In this document: positions 17,114 to 26,058 of the stretch, one piece after another
Layout of the letters: each line of letters starts with the position of its first letter
How positions within the stretch are numbered: the stretch's first letter is position 1
Source of the DNA: Amycolatopsis thermalba
Lineage (GTDB): Bacteria > Actinomycetota > Actinomycetes > Mycobacteriales > Pseudonocardiaceae
DNA: 64,000 nucleotides
Reading direction: 5' to 3'
NCBI RefSeq assembly: GCF_003385215.1
Contig: NZ_PQHW01000004.1
Location: 1-64,000, forward strand
The notes under the pieces: generated by a model
Databases searched by the model: none
The model's input: only the letters and a program-made list of their open reading frames with translations
Told to the model about the DNA's origin: nothing
Made by a program: the position numbers and the translations under genes

Positions 17114-17772
17114 TCGAGGAGTTCTACGAGGTCCTGCGGCGACGGCGGGACGTGCGGGCGGAGTTCACCGGCGAGCCCATCGACGACGACGTGCTGGCCC
17201 GCATCCTGGAGGCCGCGCACTCCGCGCCCAGCGTCGGCCTCACCCAGCCGTGGGATTTCGTGCTCGTCGAAAGCACCCGGACCCGCACCGCGTTCCGCGA
17301 TCACGTCCTCGCCGAGCGAGAGGTGTTCGCCGCGTCGCTGCCCGCGCAGCGCCGCGAGACGTTCGCCCCGATCAAGATCGAGGGCATCCTCTCCGCGACG
17401 CTCGGCGTGGTGGTGACCTACGACGAAAGCCGCGGCGCGCCGGACGTGCTCGGCCGTCACGCGATCGCCGACGCCGGCCTGTACTCGGTGTGCCTGGCGA
17501 TCCAGAACCTCTGGCTCGCCGCCACCGCGGAGGGCCTCGGCGTGGGCTGGGTCAGCTTCTACCGCGAGGATTTCCTGCGTGACCTGCTCGGCATCCCGGC
17601 CGGAGTGCGGCCGGTCGCCTGGCTCTGTCTCGGCCCGGTGAGCGAACTCCAGGAGATTCCGGACCTGGAGCGGCACGGCTGGCGGAGGCGGCGGCCGCTG
17701 GCGGCGGCGACGCACCGTGAGCGGTTCGGCACACCCCCATCCCGAAGCGAGCGCGAGGAAGCATCGCGATAG
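17110..17772 (+). CDS. bluB: 5,6-dimethylbenzimidazole synthase BluB
   Basis: 220 residues, nitroreductase-like flavoprotein. BluB uses O2 to fragment reduced FMN into dimethylbenzimidazole, the lower ligand of cobalamin. Diagnostic segments are YEVLRRRRDVRAEF, APSVGLTQPWDF, and AIQNLWLAATAEGLGVGWVSF. The starting ATG overlaps the cobK stop. Presence of bluB with cobT and cobS implies that DMB-cobalamin can be made de novo, and fits an aerobic organism. Confidence 0.93.
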   Translation: MIEEFYEVLRRRRDVRAEFTGEPIDDDVLARILEAAHSAPSVGLTQPWDFVLVESTRTRTAFRDHVLAEREVFAASLPAQRRETFAPIKIEGILSATLGVVVTYDESRGAPDVLGRHAIADAGLYSVCLAIQNLWLAATAEGLGVGWVSFYREDFLRDLLGIPAGVRPVAWLCLGPVSELQEIPDLERHGWRRRRPLAAATHRERFGTPPSRSEREEASR

Positions 17773-17782
17773 CGTTCTCCCA

Positions 17783-20700
17783 ATGTGGATGGCCAGCAGG
17801 ACACCTACTGTCGCACCGGATGAGGCGGCCGACCCGGACCAGCGGGGCGCGTCGGAGAGCACCTCACCGGAGCGACCTCGCACGTTCTTGTGGCGGCTGC
17901 TCGCCGTCGTACTGGGTCTGTTCGCCGCGGGCTGCGCGGTCGCCTACCCGTTGATGCCGGTCGTCCAGGACACGGCGAAGATCGTGTGGCCGGCGGGCAG
18001 CGACACCCGCCCGGTGAACGCCCCGCTCGTCGGCTACTGGGCGCAGGACCTGCAGGTGGCCCTGCCGTGCGCGACGATCCAGTCCCTGGACGGCCGCACC
18101 GCGGGCGCGGGGCTGCTGTTCTCCACCGTGCCGCCGGCCCGCGCGGGCAACGGCGCCGGGATGCAGCTCAACGTCCAAGACGGCCTGCTCACCGCCACCA
18201 GCCGCGGCCAGCAGGTCGCGCGCCAGCCGCTGCCCGCCACCGGGTGCGACGTGCGGGTGAGTTCGACCGCCACGCACACCACCCTGTCGGTGGCCGGCAC
18301 CCCGGTCTACGACTCCAGCGGCGACGCCCGGCCGCGCGTGCTGGGCATCTACACGGACATCTCGTCGGCCCGGGACCCGATCGCGGGCCTGTCGGTCGGC
18401 ATCACCCCGGACACCCGCTACCAGTCCTCCCCCACCGGGCTGAAGGTCGGCGTCGGCGTGTTCGCCCTGCTGTCGCTGATCGGCTGCCTCATCGCGGTCA
18501 ACCGGCTGGACTCGGGCACCGCGCGCCGCGCGCCGCGGTGGGCCCCGATCGGCTGGTGGAAACTCACCAAACGGGACGTCACCGTCTTCGGTGTGCTCGG
18601 CGCGTGGGTGTTCATCGGGCCGGTCACCTCCGACGACGGCTACATCCTGACCATGGCCCGGGTCGCCGACCAGGTCGGCTACCTGACCAACTACCACCGC
18701 TGGTTCGGCGTCGCGGAGGCGCCGTTCGGGTGGAACGACCACATCTACGAGCTGATGGCGACGCTGTCCACGGTGCCACCGTGGATCCGGCTGCCGTCGT
18801 TCCTGCTCGGCGTCCTGAGCTGGCTGCTGATCTCGCGTGAGGTGCTGCCGCGGCTGGGCAAGGAGGTCCGGATCAGCCCGGCGGCGGGCTGGGCCGCGGC
18901 CGTGGTGTTCCTGGTGTGGTGGCTGCCGTTCAACAACGGTGTCCGCCCCGAGCCGTGGGCCGCGCTGGGCTCGCTGATCGCGCTGTGCGCCGTGGAGCGC
19001 GCGCTGGTCACGCGGCGCCTGCTGCCGCTGTGCCTGGGCCTGATCGGGGCCGCGTTCGCGCTGGCGGCGACGCCGACCGCGCTGATCGCGGTGGCGCCGT
19101 TCCTGGTCGCCGCGAAGCCGCTGTTCCACCTGCTGCGCAGCCGCGCCCGCGACTCCGGCTGGCTCGCGGTGCTGGCGCCGATCGCGGCGGCCGGGTTCAT
19201 CGTGCTGATCGTGGTGTTCGCCGACCAGACGTTCTCCACGGTGATGGAGGCGACCCGCCTGCGCGGCTCGGTCGGCCCCAACAAGTCCTGGTACGAGGAG
19301 CTGTCGCGCTACGAGCTGCTGTTCGAAAGCAGCGCGGACGGCGCGCTGACCCGCCGGTTCCCGGTGCTGCTGCTGATCCTGTGCACCGGCACCTGCCTGG
19401 TGGTGCTGCTGCGGCGCGGCCGCATCCAGGGCGCGGCCCTGGGCCCGGCCCGGCGGCTGATCGGCACCGTGGCGCTGTTCTTCCTGCTGCTGGCCCTGAC
19501 CCCGACCAAGTGGACGCACCACTTCGGCGCGTTCGCCGGTGTCGGGGCGGCGATGGCGGCGCTGACCGCGCTGGCGACGAGTTCGACGGTGCTGCGGTCG
19601 CGGCGCAACCGCGCGGCGTTCACCGCCGGGCTGCTGGTGGTGGCCGCGCTGGCGGCGACCGGCCCGAACGCGTACTGGTTCGTGTCCAGCCTCGGGGTGC
19701 CGTGGTGGGACAAGGCGCCGTCGATCAAGGGCTGGCACCTGTCCACCGCGCTGCTGGCGGCCGCGGCGGTGGCGGCGGTGTTCGCGTTCGTGGAGAACGT
19801 GCGCATGCAGCGGCCGGGTGCGCCGCCGCCGGTGCAGGAGCGGCGCGGGCGTGCGCTGCGGCTGGGCGCGACGTCGCTGGTCGTGGTGTGCGGCGCGGTC
19901 GTGGTGTTCGAGGTCGCCAGCATGGCGAAGTCGATCCAGAAGCAGATGTCGACCGGCAGCTACAGCCTCGCCGCGGCGAACGTGGACCACCTGTTCGGCA
20001 AGAGCTGCAACCTGTCCGATCGCGTGATGGTCGAGCAGGACCCGGTGTCGAGCATGCTGAAGCCGGTGTCCGCGGTGACCGTGCCGGCCCGGACGCCGGC
20101 GCAGGAGAACTCGACGCTGCCGCGGCCCGAGGACGAGGGCAACGAGAAGACCTCGGCGGGCTTCCACACCGACGGCAACGGGGACGACGACCCGCTGAAC
20201 GCACCGCCGCACGGCTTCACCACGGCGACCGTGCCGATGTGGAGCAGCTACCACGAGGGCTCGGCGACCGGCCGGCTGCGCACCGACTGGTACGCGCTGC
20301 CGGACCAGCACGCCGGTGCGCAGGTGACGATCGCCGCCGCGGCGCCCCCGGGCAAGGCGACGAGCGTGGCGCTGGAGTTCGGCAAGGACACCCCGGCCGG
20401 TGTCGAGGTGGTCCGGTCGACCACCGTGCTGGCGCCGAACGTCGGCACCGGAGCGACGACGGACGAGACGAAGTGGGCCGACGAGCGGCTGGACATCGGC
20501 GACCTGCCCGCGGACGTCAACCGGGTGCGCGTGGTGGCCAAGGACGACGACATCACCGGTGACGGCTGGGTCGCGGTGAGCGCCCCGCGCGTGCCGACGT
20601 TCACCACGCTGACGCAGCGGGTCGGCAGCGCCCCGGTCTACATGGACTGGCCCGCGGCGTTCGTGTACCCGTGCATGAACCCGGTCGCCTCGCACGACGG

Positions 20701-20998
20701 CATCTCGCAGATCCCGGCGTACCGCATCACCGCAGGCGATCTGGCCGCGGAGGCCGGGGTCGCGGACAACATCGGCGGCGGGCCGAACGGGTGGATCGAG
20801 GAGCTGGCCGACCAGCCCGAGGTGCCGAGCTTCCTGGAGGGCGACCGGTCCGGCCGGTCGTGGGGACGCCTGCTGCAGATCGAGCCGTTCACCGACGGCG
20901 TGGCACCGCAGGTGGAACACGGCACGGAGACGATGTGGGGCTGGCAGAGCCCCGGCCCCGGCCCACAGCAACCCAACGGCTCGACCCCGACGCGGTGA
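17783..20998 (+). CDS. Emb-family cell-wall arabinosyltransferase
   Basis: 1071 residues, the usual Emb size (GT53). Integral membrane arabinosyltransferase that transfers arabinose from decaprenyl-phosphoryl arabinose to build the arabinan of arabinogalactan. The first membrane helix (LLAVVLGLFAAGCAVAYPLM, about 36-55), the glycosyltransferase signature with the acidic pair in VTSDDGYILTMARV (about 289-302), a multi-helix core and a roughly 350-residue C-terminal carbohydrate-binding ectodomain are all in place. An upstream in-frame GTG (17717) would overlap bluB, so ATG 17783 is preferred. It lies isolated among cobalamin genes, 10 bases after bluB, and ends at a strong terminator. Whether it corresponds to EmbA, B or C cannot be told. 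Confidence 0.92.
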   Translation: MWMASRTPTVAPDEAADPDQRGASESTSPERPRTFLWRLLAVVLGLFAAGCAVAYPLMPVVQDTAKIVWPAGSDTRPVNAPLVGYWAQDLQVALPCATIQSLDGRTAGAGLLFSTVPPARAGNGAGMQLNVQDGLLTATSRGQQVARQPLPATGCDVRVSSTATHTTLSVAGTPVYDSSGDARPRVLGIYTDISSARDPIAGLSVGITPDTRYQSSPTGLKVGVGVFALLSLIGCLIAVNRLDSGTARRAPRWAPIGWWKLTKRDVTVFGVLGAWVFIGPVTSDDGYILTMARVADQVGYLTNYHRWFGVAEAPFGWNDHIYELMATLSTVPPWIRLPSFLLGVLSWLLISREVLPRLGKEVRISPAAGWAAAVVFLVWWLPFNNGVRPEPWAALGSLIALCAVERALVTRRLLPLCLGLIGAAFALAATPTALIAVAPFLVAAKPLFHLLRSRARDSGWLAVLAPIAAAGFIVLIVVFADQTFSTVMEATRLRGSVGPNKSWYEELSRYELLFESSADGALTRRFPVLLLILCTGTCLVVLLRRGRIQGAALGPARRLIGTVALFFLLLALTPTKWTHHFGAFAGVGAAMAALTALATSSTVLRSRRNRAAFTAGLLVVAALAATGPNAYWFVSSLGVPWWDKAPSIKGWHLSTALLAAAAVAAVFAFVENVRMQRPGAPPPVQERRGRALRLGATSLVVVCGAVVVFEVASMAKSIQKQMSTGSYSLAAANVDHLFGKSCNLSDRVMVEQDPVSSMLKPVSAVTVPARTPAQENSTLPRPEDEGNEKTSAGFHTDGNGDDDPLNAPPHGFTTATVPMWSSYHEGSATGRLRTDWYALPDQHAGAQVTIAAAAPPGKATSVALEFGKDTPAGVEVVRSTTVLAPNVGTGATTDETKWADERLDIGDLPADVNRVRVVAKDDDITGDGWVAVSAPRVPTFTTLTQRVGSAPVYMDWPAAFVYPCMNPVASHDGISQIPAYRITAGDLAAEAGVADNIGGGPNGWIEELADQPEVPSFLEGDRSGRSWGRLLQIEPFTDGVAPQVEHGTETMWGWQSPGPGPQQPNGSTPTR

Positions 20999-21000
20999 CG

Positions 21001-21032
21001 AAGAAGGCCCCTCCAGCCGGAGGGGCCTTCTT
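21001..21032. terminator. Strong rho-independent terminator between emb and cobIJ
   Basis: aagaaggcccctcc pairs perfectly with ggaggggccttctt around agcc. The A-rich and T-rich flanks make it bidirectional. It begins 2 bases after the emb stop and ends 3 bases before the cobIJ stop, so it can serve both convergent units. Confidence 0.93.
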
Positions 21033-21035
21033 CCA

Positions 21036-22526
21036 TCAGTAGGACCGGGGCGTCCACACCTGCCCGTGCGTCACGCGGGTCCGGGACGACCCGATGATCA
21101 CCAGGCACCGCATGTCCACCGCGGCAGGATCGAACTCCCCCAGCGTGGTCACGAGCACCGATTCCTCGGCCCCGCCGACGTCCCGCGCCACCACCACCGG
21201 CGTCTCGGCGGCCCGATGCCGCAGCAGCACCTCCCGGGCCCGCACCAACTGCTCGGTCCGCGTCCGCGAAGCCGGGTTGTACATCGCCACCACGAGATCG
21301 GCCGCCCCCGCAGCCTCCAGCCGCCGCTCGATGACCTCCCACGGCTTCAGCCGATCCGACAGCGACAGCACGCAGTAGTCGTGCCCCAGCGGTGCCCCGG
21401 CCCGCGCCGCCGCCGCGGAAGCCGCCGTCACCCCGGGGATCACCCGCACCGGCACCGGCTCTTCCAGCTCGGCCGCCTGCTCCAGCACCGCGGAAGCCAT
21501 CGCGAACACCCCGGGGTCACCCGAGGACACCACAGCCACCCGCGCCCCAGCGGCGGCCAGCGAAAGCGCATGCCGGGCCCGATCCGCCTCGACCCGGTTG
21601 CCCGACGCGTGCCGCACCTGCCCGGCCCGCTGCGGCACCTTCGCCACGTACGGCCCGTACCCGACGATGTGCTCCGCCTCGGCCAGTGCCGCGGACGCTT
21701 CCGGCGTCAGCCACTCCGGCCCGGCCGGCCCCAGCCCGACCACCACGACCTCGCCACCGTCCACCCGAGCCGCCGCCGGAGCGGCGGCCGGCTCCTTCCG
21801 CGACGCGTAAGCCGGGCTCGGCACCAGCGCCAGCGAGAAGTACGGCACCGTCGACGGATCGACGTCGGCGAACGGCTCGACCCGCTGGTTGTCCCACGTC
21901 GCCCGCTCGACGTAGTACGCCTCGTCCAGCCGCCCCGACTCGGCCAGCGCCTCGCGCACCGACGAGAACGTGCGGCCCAGCTTCATCACCGCCGCGGCCT
22001 GCGTGTCCGCCAGCCGCCGCGCCAGCTCCGGCGCGGGCAGCGTCCCGGGCAGCACCGTCAGCACCTCGTCGCGCTGCACCAGCGGCTTGCCCAGCACCGC
22101 CGAGGCCGCCGACACCGACGTCACGCCGGGCACCGCCTCGGCCTCGTACCGGTCGCACAGCCGCTCGTGCATGTACATGTACGAGCCGAAGAAGAACGGG
22201 TCGCCCTCGCACAGCACCACCACGTCCCGCCCGGCGTCCAGGTGCTCGGCGAGCCGTTTCGCGCTCAGCTCGTAGAACTCGGCGATCGCGCCCTCGTACC
22301 CGCCCGGGTGGTCGGTGCCCTCGGTGGTCACCGGGTACATCAGCCGTTCCTCGATCTGCCCCTCGCGCAGGTACGGCTCGGCGACCGACCGCGCGATGCT
22401 GCGCCCGTGCCGCGCGCAGTGGTAGGCGATCACGTCGGCCTCGCCGATCAGCCGCGCCGCCTTGACCGTCATCAGCTCCGGGTCGCCCGGGCCGAGCCCG
22501 ACGCCCCACAGCTTGCCCGTCTTCAT
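21036..22526 (-). CDS. cobIJ: CobI-CobJ fusion: precorrin-2 C20- and precorrin-3B C17-methyltransferase
   Basis: 496 residues, two tetrapyrrole methylases joined by an Ala/Pro-rich linker (about 238-255). The N-half (LWGVGLGPGDPELMTVKAAR, CEGDPFFFGSYMYMHERL) is CobI, which methylates C20. The C-half (VVVGLGPAGPEWLTPEA, SSGDPGVFAMAS, YNPASRTR) is CobJ, which methylates C17 with ring contraction. A CobIJ fusion is common in actinobacteria, including mycobacteria. The start ATG overlaps the cobH stop (ATGA). It is the last gene of cobG-cobH-cobIJ. Confidence 0.96.
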   Translation of the reverse strand: MKTGKLWGVGLGPGDPELMTVKAARLIGEADVIAYHCARHGRSIARSVAEPYLREGQIEERLMYPVTTEGTDHPGGYEGAIAEFYELSAKRLAEHLDAGRDVVVLCEGDPFFFGSYMYMHERLCDRYEAEAVPGVTSVSAASAVLGKPLVQRDEVLTVLPGTLPAPELARRLADTQAAAVMKLGRTFSSVREALAESGRLDEAYYVERATWDNQRVEPFADVDPSTVPYFSLALVPSPAYASRKEPAAAPAAARVDGGEVVVVGLGPAGPEWLTPEASAALAEAEHIVGYGPYVAKVPQRAGQVRHASGNRVEADRARHALSLAAAGARVAVVSSGDPGVFAMASAVLEQAAELEEPVPVRVIPGVTAASAAAARAGAPLGHDYCVLSLSDRLKPWEVIERRLEAAGAADLVVAMYNPASRTRTEQLVRAREVLLRHRAAETPVVVARDVGGAEESVLVTTLGEFDPAAVDMRCLVIIGSSRTRVTHGQVWTPRSY

Positions 22527-23146
22527 TCGACCTCGCTCGCGAGCGCGTTGATCGCGGACACGGCCATGGCGCTGCCGCCCCGCCGCCCGTGCACCACCAG
22601 GTAGGGCGCGGGCGCGCGCTTGACCAGCTCCTCTTTGGACTCCGCGGCGCCAACGAACCCGACCGGCACGCCGATGATCGCGGCAGGCACCCCGGCGCCC
22701 TCGTCGATCATCTCCAGCAGCCGGAACAACGCGGTCGGCGCGTTGCCGATCGCCACCACCGAACCGGCCAGCTTGTCCCGCCAGAGCTCCAGCGCGGCCG
22801 CGGACCGGGTCGTGCCCATCCGCTCGGCCAGCGCGGGCACCCGCTCGTCGGACAGCGTGCACAGGATCTCGTTGGACGCGGGCAAGCGCTTGCGGGTCAC
22901 GCCGCTGGCGATCATCTGCGCGTCGCACAGCACCGGTGCGCCGCCGCGCAACGCGGCCCGGGCCGATTCGACCAGGTCCAGCGAGTAGGCGAGGTCGTCG
23001 ACCAGGTCGACCATGCCGCACGAGTGGATCATGCGGACCGCGACCGGCTCCAGGTCCTCCGGCAGGATCGCGAGGTCGGCCTCCTCGCGGATCGTGGCGA
23101 ACGAGTGGCGGTAGATCTCCGCCCCGTCGCGGATGTAGTCGATCAC
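22523..23146 (-). CDS. cobH: Precorrin-8X methylmutase CobH
   Basis: 207 residues. Moves the methyl group from C11 to C12, giving hydrogenobyrinic acid. The catalytic His is in RMIHSCGMVD (His41). IASGVTRKRL, AIGNAPTALFRLLEMID and IGVPVGFVGAAESKE are characteristic. The GTG start at 23146 is supported by agaaggga upstream and overlaps the cobG stop (GTGA). Confidence 0.96.
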   Translation of the reverse strand: MIDYIRDGAEIYRHSFATIREEADLAILPEDLEPVAVRMIHSCGMVDLVDDLAYSLDLVESARAALRGGAPVLCDAQMIASGVTRKRLPASNEILCTLSDERVPALAERMGTTRSAAALELWRDKLAGSVVAIGNAPTALFRLLEMIDEGAGVPAAIIGVPVGFVGAAESKEELVKRAPAPYLVVHGRRGGSAMAVSAINALASEVE

Positions 23147-24189
23147 GCTGTTCCCTTCTGGTATCCCTCGCTGCCCGCGAGCACGTCGACGTGCGGCTCG
23201 TGCGGTCGCCCGCACCGCCGTTCGCATCCGGAGAAGTGCATCCGCACCCCGGCGGGAACGCGGGGCATCATCGCCCGCGCGTCGGCCCGCACGTCGGCCC
23301 GCGACTTCGCGCAGCCCGGCCGCCCGATGCACGCGCTGATCCCCAGTCCCGGCGCGGCCGGATCGGTCACCAGGCCCGGCGCGTCCAGGCCGCGGGGCAC
23401 CACGACCGACCGCCACGGCGTCACCACGATCTCCCCCAGCGCCCGCAGGTCCGCGGCCGCGAGCTGCCCCAGCACCGGCGCGCCCACCACCCCGGCGAGC
23501 CCGTCGCCGCGGGTGAACGGCCCGATCGGCACACCCGGTGACGTGGGCAGACGCTCGCCGGACGGCAGGTCCAGCTCCCGCACCCGCCACGCGCTGCCCC
23601 GGACTTCCAGGAACCACAACGCCTTCCGCACGAGCGCGTCGACCGCCCCGGCGAACGGCACCCGCTCGCCGGTGTCCCGCCCGGCGAGCAACACCGCGCC
23701 GGTCGAGGAGTCCAGCGCCCGCCAGCACACGTCCGCGTCCTCGCCGGACACGTCGCCGCGGCCGTCGTCGAGGGCGAACAGGAACCGGCCCGGCAGGGCG
23801 GTCAGCTCGGGCCGCGCGCACACCGCCCGGTCCAGCTCGGCCACCACTTCCCGGACGTCGACCAGCCCGCCGGTGAGCCCGCTCAGCGGCGAGGCCAGGT
23901 AGTTGCGCACCCGCTCGTGCGCGGGCGCGGGCAGCAGCCCGGCGGCCGACAACCGCGCTACCAGCTCACCGGTGTCCCGCGACAGGCCCCGCAGCTGGAT
24001 GTTGCCGCGCGAGGTCAGGTGCACCGACCCGTCACCGAGGTCCTCGGCGCAGGAGGCCAGCACCCGCGCCTGCTCCGCGCTCACCCGCCCGCCCGGCAAC
24101 CGGATCCGGGCGAGGGCGCCGTCGGCGGCCTCGTGCGTGGCGAACACACCCGGGCACGCGTCGGGGCGGACACGTGCGGGAGGGGCCAT
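23143..24189 (-). CDS. cobG: Precorrin-3B synthase CobG
   Basis: 348 residues, of the nitrite/sulfite-reductase-like family with ferredoxin-like half domains. CobG is the oxygen-dependent Fe-S enzyme that hydroxylates precorrin-3A and forms the lactone, enabling ring contraction in the aerobic pathway. The sequence begins RPDACPGVF, has LTSRGNIQLRGL (about 64-75), and carries two pairs of cysteines for the 4Fe-4S cluster: CIGRPGCAKSRAD and HFSGCERRCGRP near the C-terminus. ATG 24189 is chosen as start; a GTG at 24204 is also possible. It leads the cobG-cobH-cobIJ operon. Confidence 0.93.
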   Translation of the reverse strand: MAPPARVRPDACPGVFATHEAADGALARIRLPGGRVSAEQARVLASCAEDLGDGSVHLTSRGNIQLRGLSRDTGELVARLSAAGLLPAPAHERVRNYLASPLSGLTGGLVDVREVVAELDRAVCARPELTALPGRFLFALDDGRGDVSGEDADVCWRALDSSTGAVLLAGRDTGERVPFAGAVDALVRKALWFLEVRGSAWRVRELDLPSGERLPTSPGVPIGPFTRGDGLAGVVGAPVLGQLAAADLRALGEIVVTPWRSVVVPRGLDAPGLVTDPAAPGLGISACIGRPGCAKSRADVRADARAMMPRVPAGVRMHFSGCERRCGRPHEPHVDVLAGSEGYQKGTA

Positions 24190-24238
24190 GCGCTCACTGT
24201 AAACGGCGCCAGGAGCGCTAAGTATTACCTGGATCATA

Positions 24239-24256
24239 TGTAGTAGGTCTGCTACA
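24239..24256. promoter_or_regulatory. Palindromic operator candidate before the ABC/XRE operon
   Basis: tgtagtag at 24239-24246 faces ctgctaca at 24249-24256 around gt, a near-perfect palindrome with one mismatch. It lies about 40 bases before the ABC-transporter start, in the cobG/ABC divergent promoter gap. Its position fits a binding site for the XRE regulator at the end of that operon, but no binding evidence exists. Confidence 0.45.
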
Positions 24257-24292
24257 TTCCATCGCACAGGCGTAGCACTGGGGAGAACACCT

Positions 24293-25207
24293 ATGACAGC
24301 GATGAGCCAGGTCGCGACGCGACCACCGGAGCCGCCGGGCGACGAGCCCGCGCTCGACGTCCGCGACCTCCGCATGCGGTACGGCGCCAACGACGTGCTC
24401 AAGGGCGTGACCTTCCAGGCCGCCCAGGGCGAGGTGCTGGCGCTGCTCGGCCCGAACGGCGCGGGCAAGACGACCACCATCGAAATCCTGGAAGGCTTCC
24501 GGATGCGGTCGGCCGGCGAGGTGCGGGTGCTCGGCGTCGACCCGGCCCGGGGCACCGAGGCCTGGCGCGCGCGGCTGGGCATCGTGCTGCAGTCCTGGCG
24601 GGACCACGGCAAGTGGCGCGTACGGGAGCTGCTGGCCCACCTCGGCTCGTACTACGTCGACCACCGGCGGCCGTGGGACGTCGACGAGCTGGTCGAAACC
24701 GTCGGCCTCACCCCGCACGCGCACAAGCGGGTCAGCCGGCTCTCCGGCGGGCAGCGGCGGCGGCTGGACGTCGCGATCGGCATCGTGGGCCGCCCCGACC
24801 TGCTGTTCCTGGACGAGCCGACCGCCGGGTTCGACCCGGAGGCCCGCCGCGAGTTCCACGACCTGGTCCACCGGCTGGCCGACGAGTCGGACACCACGAT
24901 CCTGCTCACCACCCACGACCTGGACGAGGCCGAGAAGCTCGCCGACCGGATCCTCATCCTGGCCGGCGGCACGATCATCGCGAACGGCTCGGCCGAGCAG
25001 CTCAGCCGCGAGATGTCCACCGACGCCGAGGTCCGCTGGACCCGCGACGGCCAGCGGTACGTGCACTCGACCACCGACGCGACGAAGTACGTGCGCGAGC
25101 TGTTCGCCCAGTACGCCGAGGAGATCGAGGACCTGGAGGTGCGCCGGGCGAGCCTGGAGGACACCTACATGGCGCTGCTGCGCAAGTTCGAAGGAGGCGC
25201 CCGGTGA
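24293..25207 (+). CDS. ABC exporter ATP-binding protein
   Basis: 304 residues, DRA/CcmA-type ATPase with Walker A LLGPNGAGKTTTIE, signature RLSGGQRRRLDVA, Walker B LLFLDEPTAGFDP and switch His in LLTTHDLDEAEKLADR. The extra C-terminal domain of about 80 residues is usual for the drug/daunorubicin-type export family. It overlaps the permease gene by 4 bases. The substrate is unknown. It is not a BtuD-type cobalamin importer, because no substrate-binding protein is present and the permease is of ABC-2 type. Confidence 0.93.
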   Translation: MTAMSQVATRPPEPPGDEPALDVRDLRMRYGANDVLKGVTFQAAQGEVLALLGPNGAGKTTTIEILEGFRMRSAGEVRVLGVDPARGTEAWRARLGIVLQSWRDHGKWRVRELLAHLGSYYVDHRRPWDVDELVETVGLTPHAHKRVSRLSGGQRRRLDVAIGIVGRPDLLFLDEPTAGFDPEARREFHDLVHRLADESDTTILLTTHDLDEAEKLADRILILAGGTIIANGSAEQLSREMSTDAEVRWTRDGQRYVHSTTDATKYVRELFAQYAEEIEDLEVRRASLEDTYMALLRKFEGGAR

Positions 25208-26058
25208 CGGCACTGAACGGCACCGCACTGCGGGTCGGGTTCCGGCGCGGCCTGATCGAGCTGCGGCAGAGCTTCACGACCGTCCAGGACCTGTGGGGGT
25301 ACTTCTTCCCGACGGTGGTGTTCCTGGTGGTGATGACCCTGATGAAGGGCTCGGTCATCCCCGGCACCACGTTCTCCCGCGGCTCGATGACGCTGCCCAG
25401 CCTGATCGGCGCGAGCGTCGGGTTCAGCGGGCTGATCAACACGATGCAGCTGCTCACCGTCGAGCGCGAGGACGGCACCCTGCTGCGCGCCAAGGCCCTG
25501 CCGCACGGCATGACCGGGTATCTGGTCGGCAAGATCGTGATGGTCTCGGGGATGACGCTGACCGGCATCGCGCTGCTCATCGTGCCCGGCCTGATCATGT
25601 TCGACGGCCTGGAGATCGACGCCATGACCTGGGTGACCCTGGCCTGGGTGCTGGTGCTCGGCCTGGTCGCGACGCTGCCGATCGGGGCGGTGTTCGGTTC
25701 GCTGTTCGAGAACCCGCGGACGATGGGCGTGGTGATGCTGCCGGTGATGGCGCTGGTCGGCACGTCGGGCATCTTCTACCCGATCGGCGAGCTGCCCACC
25801 TGGGTGCAGGGCATCGCGCAGGTGTTCCCGCTGTACTGGCTGGGGCTGGGCATGCGGTCGGCGTTCCTGCCGGACACCATGGTGCTGGTGGAGATCGGGC
25901 AGTCGTGGCGGACCTGGGAGACGCTGGGCGTGCTCGGCGCGTGGGCGGTCGCGGGCCTGGTCCTGGCGCCGATCGTGCTGCGTAGGATGGCGCGGCGCGA
26001 GTCCGGGTCGACCGTGGCCGCACGGCGGGAGAAGGCACTACAGCGGATGCCGGGATGA
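25204..26058 (+). CDS. ABC-2 type permease
   Basis: 284 residues with about six membrane helices and the ABC-2 export permease pattern: an N-terminal helix (FFPTVVFLVVMTLMKGSV), the ERE-containing loop LLTVEREDGTLLRAKALP, and a late SGIFYPIGELPTWVQ hairpin. GTG start overlaps the ATPase stop. It pairs with the preceding ATPase as an exporter, and is followed with a 4-base overlap by an XRE regulator gene. Confidence 0.9.
   Translation: MTALNGTALRVGFRRGLIELRQSFTTVQDLWGYFFPTVVFLVVMTLMKGSVIPGTTFSRGSMTLPSLIGASVGFSGLINTMQLLTVEREDGTLLRAKALPHGMTGYLVGKIVMVSGMTLTGIALLIVPGLIMFDGLEIDAMTWVTLAWVLVLGLVATLPIGAVFGSLFENPRTMGVVMLPVMALVGTSGIFYPIGELPTWVQGIAQVFPLYWLGLGMRSAFLPDTMVLVEIGQSWRTWETLGVLGAWAVAGLVLAPIVLRRMARRESGSTVAARREKALQRMPG

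Noticed and set aside
24293-26058. Vitamin B12 (BtuCD) or cobalt importer
   Set aside because: The permease is ABC-2 export type and no binding protein or CbiMNQO component is present.
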